Source: Adiantum capillus-veneris
Taxonomy: Eukaryota > Streptophyta > Polypodiopsida > Polypodiales > Pteridaceae
Direction: 5' to 3'
DNA: 64,000 bases
NCBI GenBank assembly: GCA_014529385.2
Contig: CM043942.1
Coordinates: 112,684,141 to 112,748,140 of the forward strand
Below, in pieces: positions 54,464-64,000 of this stretch (positions within the stretch are counted from its first letter, which is position 1; each line of letters begins with the position of its first letter). The notes beneath the pieces were generated by a model. It was not told the origin of the DNA, did no database searches, and saw nothing but the letters and a program-made list of their open reading frames with translations. The translations under genes and the position numbers were made by a program.

Positions 54464-55163
54464 TATTTATTGTTGATGTAGAAGGAATATATACAAGAAG
54501 ATGATGTGATTCTGGATTAGGGTCTAAAACCTGGATGACCAAAGGGAAAATCCCGGTGGGAAAAAAGTACCTTTGGTATACACTTTTATTGGAGCTGAGC
54601 ATTTGGACTTGAAGTACCTATCATGCAAGGTGAGTGCTTGGGCAAAACAAAGGAAGAGTGTCTAATGAAAGTGCCAATAATGGGACACTCTTTATGCATA
54701 CAAGAAATCTGTCAGACAAAAGCATGTAGTGTAAAAGATGGAGTTGATGGGTACTTTAAGGAAAAATATAGCACATGTGACATCAAAGAACGTCTCAATA
54801 GCTTCCATGGTTCCAAGAAGGATTTTTTGATGTAGAAGATTCTCCACTCATACCTCACTGTGCTGAGTGTGTGAGTGTCTTTCGGACTTATTCCTTCACT
54901 TATCACTATACTACAATGACTTCGACTCTTATGCTCACCTATACCAACATGAGCAACACAATGTAATTATGCTCAGCTCTTCTAGCTTGATCTGTACCTA
55001 GAATAGCTAAGACGTTAGACCACAAAGAATATTACATGAAGGTTTGGGACTCAGACCTCGCTCATTCAGTGGCTTAGCTGCTCGACTCTGACTTTTATGC
55101 CATGTATTTTTAGTGGTGACTTGGACTTACCTGTTCAAGGCCTAAAACCCAATTCCATAAGTT
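54464..55163. other. Unassigned stretch
   Basis: No domain recognised. A plus-strand open stretch at 54623-54835 (KTKEECLMKVPIMGHSLCIQ) has no family match that I know. GGGAAAATCCCGGTGGGAAAA near 54545 is reminiscent of copia leaders but unsupported. Confidence 0.3.
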
Positions 55164-55902
55164 CTAGAAATTTAGGCCTCTTCCATTGTGTTGGTCTTTG
55201 GATGCCACCATTTTGTCGAGTAGGTTGAAAAATTTTGGCTCCTCTTGACTTGTTTGTCGTATGTTTCCATTGCTTTGTGAAACAAGTCCTTCAGCTCTTG
55301 TAGGGGCTGATGTAGTTTTTGCTTTATCTCGCATGAGAAGTGGTTGAATTTGTGTGTGGGTTCTTTGTGATTGAGTTTCCACTAGCGATTTTGGAACCCA
55401 CCTTGTCTTTGCTCCTTGTGTGAGCGTCTTTTGCATTTTCTCCTTTTGCTCGATGACTTGATGGACACTAGGCTTTGGTAGCCATACCTGATTGTTTTCG
55501 TTGTAGAAGCCCCGATTCTGTAGTTGATGACTAGGTATCCATTTGTAGATTGCAGGAGCCTTGATGGTGGCTAGTTGTTGGATCTGCCTATATATTGTGT
55601 GCCTTTGGGTGGAGCCTCGTGCTTCTTAATTGATCGTCATTTTTCCAGGTTGAGCTACAATTTTTGGTAACCATATTTGAGTGTTACCTTCATAAATCCT
55701 TGTGCTTCCAATAGCTTAACTAGAATCATCCACTAATTAACATGTTTGTGTTGGGTATCTTTGTTGAAGTCTGACTTTGGAATCCAAACATGTCACATTT
55801 CTTGCTTGCAAGGTCTTTTCTTTTGCCTTTTGTGGTTTTTCTTTCTCCTATTGAGTTGTTTGTCTTGCGTTTACAGCACATCTTGTTCTGTGTAGAACAC
55901 GT
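55164..55902 (-). pseudogene. W-x-P-K repeat region, downstream half
   Basis: Broken minus-strand coding with spaced motifs: HVWIPKSD (about 55780), QIWLPKIV (55672), YKWIPSHQ (55541), QVWLPKPS (55482), TRWVPKSL (55397), followed by an open tail 55436-55164 (RAEGLVSQSNGNIRQTSQEE). Intervals are 20-45 residues. The same motif type appears in the plus-strand ORF at 4833. It is the continuation, across the TR-GAG insertion, of the region ending at 61386. Confidence 0.55.
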
Positions 55903-58005
<2,103 letters not shown>

Positions 58006-58009
58006 TCTT

Positions 58010-58027
58010 TTGGTACCCCCACTGAGG
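58010..58027 (+). promoter_or_regulatory. TR-GAG primer binding site
   Basis: TTGGTACCCCCACTGAGG, one base different from the Tat element's site. Confidence 0.75.
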
Positions 58028-58130
58028 ATCATCTGATGCTCATATTTGAAGGTTGAAGCGGTGTTTGAAAGTCGACAAGCAGTCGGCAATTGGTCAAAAT
58101 ATTTGGCGATTGTGTTTGAAGATAGCAGAG

Positions 58131-59309
58131 ATGATGGAGCCAAGATTTGGCCCCATATTTACAGGTGTTGAAGACCTTGAAGATTGGTTAGCATACTTTG
58201 AGTTATGGATGCTATCACTGTGTATGTAGACAGATGCGAAAAAGCTATAGATGATGGCGCTGTTGATGCGCGAACATGCAAAGATTTGGTACGATGATTT
58301 GAAGTCTGATGGTCGAGGTTCATGGTAGGAATTGCAAAGGTACTTTTTTGGAGTGATTTTGAGAAGTGATCACCCCAATAGAGCCCGGTTCAAAGCTGAA
58401 AGCGGTACGCCAAGACATAAGTAAGGATTTTTATGTTTTTCTTGAGCAGTTTGAAGCCTATTGGAAGCAGTTAGAGGTCACCACTAGGATGAAAGGCAAT
58501 CAGTTTTTGAAGATGTCAAGGTTTCGTAAGTGCTTGCATCCGAGGATAAGAGATAAGGTGGAAGACGGTGCTGATACCTATGATGACATGGTGTATCCGA
58601 CCAAGATGAAAAGCAAAAAGGTGAAGCGGAAGCTAGAGTTGGGTTTGCTGAAGCCTGTAGATTATTTGACTATTTCAGAGCTAGTAGAGTATTCTATGGT
58701 TCAATCAAAGGTAGTGCCAATTGTGCGAGATGCAAAGCCTGTTAAGGTAAGGTCAACAATTGATTATGTTCCTTAAAAGTTTCCAGATTATGATGTGCAT
58801 GTGCCAATGAAGGGTGAACTTGTCAAAGAGGATAAACCCCTTGTTGAAAAGTGAGCCACTGGGCCAAAGACGAAGGAGGTGTTAGGTTTCTGGAGCAGAT
58901 TGAACAGGGAGAGTCTGTTCTTGTGGAAAGCTTGTATGAGAAGGTAGCAGATAGCAATCCAGTTGCAGAAACCAAAGATTCAGAAGGAGATGAAGAAAGT
59001 GTGAAAAGCCTAGACGATGGTCAAGATTTTGTGGAGCAGCTCGCGGTTGAAGATGTTGATACCGAGTCAATGTATGATGCTAATGAAGATGGAGAGTCTA
59101 GTTCTAGATTCTGGGAGGCAAGTGATGAAGATGGACCGAATGAGCCTACATCCCATGACCAGGAGATCGCATCTGATAAGCCGGTGCTGGTAAGTGTAAA
59201 GCTACCTGATTATGTGTCTAATAATGTGGTTGTAGACATTGTGGCTTTTTACGGTCTGCTCACAATTTTGAATAGTGTTTGCCAGTTTTTGCAGCAAATA
59301 GAAGAATAA
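58131..59309 (+). pseudogene. Gag-like protein of a pol-less LTR element
   Basis: Starts MMEPRFGPIFTGVEDLEDWL, AYFELWMLSLCM, stops, AKIWYDDLKSDGRGSW, LQRYFFGVI: a retrotransposon gag pattern. A shift near 58365 leads to 58366-58776 (DISKDFYVFLEQFEAYWKQL, FRKCLHPRIRDKVEDGADTY). Another break leads to 58851-59309, a very acidic tail (DSEGDEESVKSLDDGQDFVE, YDANEDGESSSRFWEASDED) ending FYGLLTILNSVCQFLQQIEE. No zinc knuckle, protease, RT or integrase fits in the 1.35-kb interior, so the element must depend on proteins in trans. Confidence 0.7.
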
Positions 59310-59358
59310 AGATGCTTTTTGGTTGAACATGAATGTTCAACAAGGGGTAGGGAAATGA

Positions 59359-61385
59359 TGGTGCAACCAAAGTGTGTCGACCCTAGTAGAGGGGCACATA
59401 TAGTGATGTGTATGCTTATAGATGCATGGCAAAGGGCTAGAGCAGATGTGAAGAACTTGTGCAGGCAAGTGGTAGCAGAGATGTATGCGTTATGTGGTTT
59501 CCTAGCCCAAAAGTGTCCCACATAGGGCCTGACAAGGTGCCAGATGAAGATTGATCAAAGTACGGTTTTTTGAGCCAGATATGTAGATCTTGAATTCTAA
59601 AGAAGCAAGTTCAGACAGCTCGTCAAACGGAGCTATAGGATGCAAGATACAGAGATTTGAAGTTGGAGTTGGTTTCAGATCTGAGACGGATAGGCCAGGT
59701 GATGCCAAATTGCCTGAGCTAGTTTGGAGCCATGGGTGCATAATGCTTGGTGCATGGAGCGTGTCAGTCTTTTTAGATCGTCCATCAGAGCTACGGATAA
59801 CAAAAGTTTTGTTGGGGGCTAGGTTGATGCCCACTTGACCGCATGTGAAATGTGCCATCTGGTGTTTGTTGGGGCTTGACCGGGAATTGTATGTGTTCTA
59901 TGAGGCAAATGAAGGCTAAAGGACGTTACAGTGCATCAAACAGAGACCGGATGGGCAAGCTATATCAGGGGGAAGCTAATGTTAATGGTCCAATCGGTCT
60001 GATGTTTTTGGCCATTTTTGTCACATCGGTTGACGTGCCACGTAGGGTCGGAATGGGATATAGCTTGCACGGGTTGAAGTAGAAAACCAAGGCTTTGGTG
60101 GGAATTTTAGAGATCAAGAATCAAAACACTGGGCCATAAATGGTCGGACACTGAAATACAAGAAAAATCTTTTTGATAGTGCACTTTTTGGAGGGCTTGA
60201 AGGGCTTAAGTGGGAGGATTGCCCTAGGATCTCCACATGACAAGTAGATGATCTCGCATGCGAAGGTGTGAGCCAAGGAAATGGGTATATAAGCTGCACA
60301 AAGTGCCCAATAAAGGTATCACAAAGCGCAAGCACTTGGGGAGCTCGTTGGCTATGGAGCGTTGCCGGGTGGCGCATGTGGTGCTGCTCTCGGCCGTGCA
60401 AGGAGGTGTGGGGAGGTTTTGGCGCCGTAGGGCGGCGGGTTGGTGGCATGCTGGCATGTAGGAAATTGATGATGTGGCAACACGGCTAGGGAAGTTGCAC
60501 ATGCCCGTAGGGGCCATACCTTTTTTAAGGATGAAAGTTGGGTGCACCGACGGCGCCGTCGATGCCCCACTTGGCTTGGAGAGGTGTCCATGCGGTGAGT
60601 GACTTGGCTCTCAAAGAAAATCGGGCCCGAACTAGAAAGTGGGTGAGTCACATGAAATGGCCAAGAATAGAAGAGGAGGGTGCTAAATTGGGAGGCACTT
60701 CTCACGCCCAAAGGGGCCCCCTTCTTTGCAGGTTTGGGGAGGGAGCTTTTGGAGATTGGCAGAGAAGGAAGAAGTTTGTTTTTTTGGTAGTTCTGGAGTG
60801 TGCTTGGAGAGCCGAAGAGGAAGAATAACAAGGGGCCGGTTTTGGCACCCTGAGATGGACCTTTTTGCTCAAGGCGAGGAGAGTTCTTGGCCTTTTGGAG
60901 TCGAAGGAGGCACATCTCCACTTGTACGGTTTTCTTTTGGTCACTCTCAACGAGGAGAGCCGCACTAAGGTGAGGCCATTGATTCCCAAGTTTTTTTTTG
61001 TGCTCGTCGATGTAGAATCGATGGAGCTGTTGTAGTAGGTCTTGATGATGGTTAGATGATGTTTTTTGCCATAATTGAAGCAGATCATATCAATTTCTGG
61101 TGTCGTTTCTTTCCTTTTTTTCCCCCTTCTTCTCTTTGCTCTGTTCCGACAATCTGGTGTCGGTGTTGGCGATGTGTGTGCCTCCCTGGGCCTCTATGTA
61201 TGTGAGAGAGAAAGAGAGAGCGGTGTGTGTTGTGGCACGATCATAAATGGGTGGATCGGTGTGGTTTGTTGTCGATTGTGCGAGTTTTGAAGGTGATCTC
61301 TAGTGGATCATGGTGCAATGATTATCCTCTGCTATAGAGAAGCTTGCAATTTTGCACCGGATGTGTTTCCCTTTCCCCCCATCCA
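59359..61385 (+). mobile_element. TR-GAG element 3' LTR (2.0 kb)
   Basis: TGGTGCAACCAAAGTG ... CCCCCCATCCA, preceded by the polypurine run AAGGGGTAGGGAAA (59342-59355). TATA GGGTATATAAGC at 60284. The flanking bases ACGTT (left) and ATGTT (right) may be a decayed 5-bp target duplication. Confidence 0.9.
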
Positions 61386-61880
61386 ATGTTGGTTGAGGTG
61401 GGTAGGTACAGGCTATTACTTTAGGCTTTTTGGCCCAAACATTAGCGTTTCCTTGGAAGTAGACCTGAGCAGTGATTGACTCGTTTGATGCTACCCACCC
61501 TATCACTTTATGTTGTTGAGGCTGAAATTATGCTTCATGTATCTAAATTGGGTCTTTGACTTGGATGTGCTCTTTGGATACTAGCACATGGTTGATTTTC
61601 TTTGGCTTCTTTTGGATGCTTTTTGGTGATGGAAACTTTGGTTGATAGACTTTTTGTTTCGGTTTCCATTGCATTGCCGATGGTTGGTCTCTTGATGTAG
61701 AGGCTTCGTGGGGAGTTTGATGGAGGCTCATTGAAGGTAAAGTCGTCTTGCGAGGTTGATATACTTCAGTGTTTACCTTTGCTTTACCTTTTCCTGCAAT
61801 GGTTGGCAATTTCTTCTCTGCATGGATTTGAGAAGCTTCATGGAGTCTTACCGTTGTCGTTGTTGAAGCTTTTGATTGTT
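61386..61880 (-). pseudogene. W/Y-x-P-K repeat region, upstream half
   Basis: Minus-strand blocks VNTEVYQPRKTTLPSMSLHQ, MQWKPKQKVYQPKFPSPKSI, VYFQGNANVWAKKPKVIACT up to the TR-GAG insertion point. Basic, P/K/Q-rich, like the downstream half. Confidence 0.5.
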
Positions 61881-62195
61881 ATCAAAAGAATATATTCCTC
61901 CAGCTTTCTATCCAGATCAGAATCTCTTTGATATGATGGGAGTCAATTACATGGAAAGTATCCTAATACTCCATGGTACTCAACTTGAGTACGGCTTCCA
62001 CTACGCCAACGCTAAGAATCACCGTTTTAGAACTTGTATACACTATCTCCTCTAGCTTGGTGATTAGCAGCTTCCCCATCATTATCCGCGTATCATAAGA
62101 CATTAGATTCTTTGTTGCTTTTGGATCTACCACAGCTCAACATGTGATTTTGAGTCCTGTTTCTTCGCATATGCTGAATTTGATCATCATAGGAA
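61881..62195 (-). pseudogene. Second retropepsin-like domain, degenerate
   Basis: MIKFSICEETGLKITC, AVVDPKATKNLMSYDTRIMM, GKLLITKLEEIVYTSSKTVI, SVGVVEAVLKLSTMEY, DTFHVIDSHHIKEILI. The order (hydrophobic strand, VD-xx-A-x-x-N-x-x-S, glycine-rich flap, x-F-x-V-I-D) follows aspartic proteases, with the usual DSGA as DPKA. Stops interrupt it. It lies 0.65 kb downstream of a canonical retropepsin on the same strand. Confidence 0.4.
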
Positions 62196-62835
62196 ACAAT
62201 CGATCTTATTCTTTGTCCCTGTTCTTCTTTTGATCTTGCATTTTTTGAACATTTGACGTTGAACTTGGAAACTTTTTTCCTTTGTCTACTTTCATTTGCA
62301 CTTTTTCTGGAGTCGGATTCTTTGAAACAGCTTTTGTCAATTCTTTAGGTATGTCAATGATGACATTCTTGTGGTTGCTCTGCTTCCTTCGTTTTCAACT
62401 TTGTCTCATGCTCCATGATGTAGCTATTTGTCTCACCATTCTGCTTTCACACTCACAAACTTTGTTAGCTTCCTTGAACACCTTTATCGTAAACAAGGGA
62501 CTTATACCATAGCCATCTTCATCGCAAAATTTGGTCTTGGTCACCTCATTTACACACACATCAAGAGTGGCTAGTGTTTGATCCCATCCAAAGGGTTAAA
62601 ACAAATCCTCTCGAAATGGTTCTAAAATATAGTATGTGTCCTCCACAGGTCGATCAAGAATACAATCCTTCTTCCTCAGACTTACAGTCTCAGGAGCTCC
62701 GTACATCCAAATATACGCATTGTCTTACAGGAACGATCGATATCTCATCTTCTAGATCTGTAGTAGAGTTTAGTTCTTCTCCCGGAGTCCACTCTACATC
62801 TCTATAGCTATGATCTTTGACACTGATATTTGTTA

Positions 62836-63225
62836 TGACCTCTTTGTGTCATAGCCCCAGTCTTGTACCATTTTGAGCTGACGCATGAATGGTCTTCCCA
62901 ATATGATGTCAAAGTTGCTGCTCTTGTCAAAATTCATTATAGCAAAGGTATGCTCATACTCTATGCCACACGAGGATACAATAATTTGTTCTAGTATTCC
63001 TATCGATCTCTCCACGTATCCATCTGCTAATTGCACTTTCATTCAAGTTTTTATAAGAGGAGTCTTTCTCCATTTTTTCCATATTTCTTTGGTTGCAATG
63101 GCAATTCCTGCCCCACTATCTAATATAGCAACCATATTTACTCCTTTGTACTCAAGTGGTAAGGTGGTGTTTCCTTCTTCTCCTTCACAGTAGTCACCCA
63201 CCTTATTTACTAGTATTGGCTTTGT
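62836..63225 (-). pseudogene. Retropepsin (aspartic protease) of a gypsy-type element
   Basis: KVGDYCEGEEGNTTLPLEYK, VNMVAILDSGAGIAIATKEI (catalytic DSG), then a TGA, MKVQLADGYVERSIGILEQI, YEHTFAIMNFDKSSNFDIIL and GRPFMRQLKMVQDWGYD (ILGRPF flap-end block). It continues the upstream frame through a TAG at 63228. It would process gag and pol. No RT follows in the window. Confidence 0.8.
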
Positions 63226-63960
63226 CTATGGCTTCTTAGGCAAGGTGTCATCCATGTTTTTGTCCGCAAGTTGGTCATGTGAAGGGATTTTCAACCCCAT
63301 GTTTTCCAGGTTTTTGCCCATTTGGCCCCATAGATGCGGTCTAATTTTTAGTAGCTCTGAGAGATAAAGTGTGAATTGTATAGGAGAAAACATCAATTCA
63401 TGCAAGCTCTTGGTATCCATCATTTTTGGTGTGGCTTTCAACTGAGAAGGTACCATTTTAACCTCTGATTTTGTTTCAAGTTCTCCTATGAAAGATGGCA
63501 AAGTCTTTAGAGAGCATGGTTTGGTCTCTTGAGATGCAATAGACCTGGCATCCCCATATAGAGATCTTATATCCCCTGGGAAAAATTTGTGATCCATGTT
63601 TATCTCTGGGATAGGTGCGGATTCTAAGGTAGAACTACCATCTTTTTGGTTTTTGATCGATTCCCATAAGGATTGTGGCCATTGTTCTTCTACCTCAGGA
63701 ATTGGCATCACTACTTGTGAACCCATCCCATCTATGGTATTGGCTACTTCCCTTGTATTTAAAGGTGCCTCAACTCCTAGCTCTTCTCTTTTTTGGTTTC
63801 AGATCGATTGCCATAAGGATTGTGGCCACGGTTCTTCTACCTCTGGAATTGACATCACTACTTGTGAACCCATCCATTTGTGGTATTGGATACTTCCCTT
63901 GTATCTAAAGGTGCCTCAACTCCTAGCTCTTCCTCTCTATTTACAATACCATGACTTTCC
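63226..63960 (-). pseudogene. Gag-like region with 49-codon tandem duplication
   Basis: The open part (63726-63226) contains EEQWPQSLWESIKNQKDGSS, DHKFFPGDIRSLYGDARSIA, FTLYLSELLKIRPHLWGQMG. A block of about 147 bp including IPEVEEQWPQSLWESIKNQK is repeated in tandem upstream (63641-63788 and 63789-63935), in frame. No zinc knuckle in view; the gene continues beyond the window. Linked in frame to the protease. Confidence 0.5.
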
Positions 63961-64000
63961 AATTCTTGGATTTCTTTGCAGATTAGCACCTTTGTTTTTG

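Overview
The window reads as repeat-dense nuclear DNA of a land plant. Every recognisable coding segment belongs to a plant transposable element: Ty3/gypsy elements of Tat and chromovirus type, Ty1/copia elements with an initiator-tRNA-Met primer site, a CACTA DNA transposon with its two usual genes, and MITE-like inserts. Introns in the CACTA genes, long GA/GT microsatellites and LTRs above 2 kb fit a large plant genome. I found no intact host gene, rRNA, tRNA or CRISPR array, and the species cannot be told from this sequence.

Layout. 1-699: the end of a Tat-like LTR (1-146), then a copia leader, primer site and LTR on the minus strand (147-699). 700-5540: a decayed plus-strand Ty3/gypsy pol whose integrase carries two zinc-binding modules, followed by an ORF with W-x-P-K motifs. 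5541-7265: non-coding DNA with a duplicated palindrome. 7266-11417: a long broken gene of unknown function that runs into a polypurine tract and a 437-bp LTR; a 217-bp MITE with a 9-bp target duplication interrupts it. 11418-16439: mostly non-coding, with a GA microsatellite, a hairpin and an AT-rich tandem repeat. 16440-17880: minus-strand gypsy RT/RNase H pseudogene. 18365-21613: a compact copia deletion derivative with both LTRs. 21788-24123: remnants.

24124-54463 is a nest. A minus-strand chromovirus (LTRs 34951-38801 and 51673-54463) received three insertions. A Tat element (24124-34950, minus strand, LTRs very similar) lies in its left LTR. A 1.25-kb inverted-repeat element (36766-38015) lies in the same LTR. 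A 7.6-kb CACTA transposon (40698-48334, 3-bp TAT duplication) sits in its RNase H domain. The chromovirus was itself probably inserted in older sequence.

54464-64000: a minus-strand element with gag-like, retropepsin, second retropepsin-like and W-x-P-K repeat regions is split by a plus-strand, pol-less LTR element (55903-61385) that carries only a gag-like ORF between 2-kb LTRs (TR-GAG type).

How the parts work together: in each LTR element the RNA starts at a TATA box in the 5' LTR, is primed at the site next to that LTR, and was copied by its own or a related pol. The CACTA genes encode the transposase and a DNA-binding partner that should recognise the TAGCGACG repeats inside its ends. 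Most reading frames are broken by stops or frameshifts. The Tat pol (one CGA-to-TGA-type stop plus a gag frameshift) and the second CACTA gene (apparently intact) are the best preserved.
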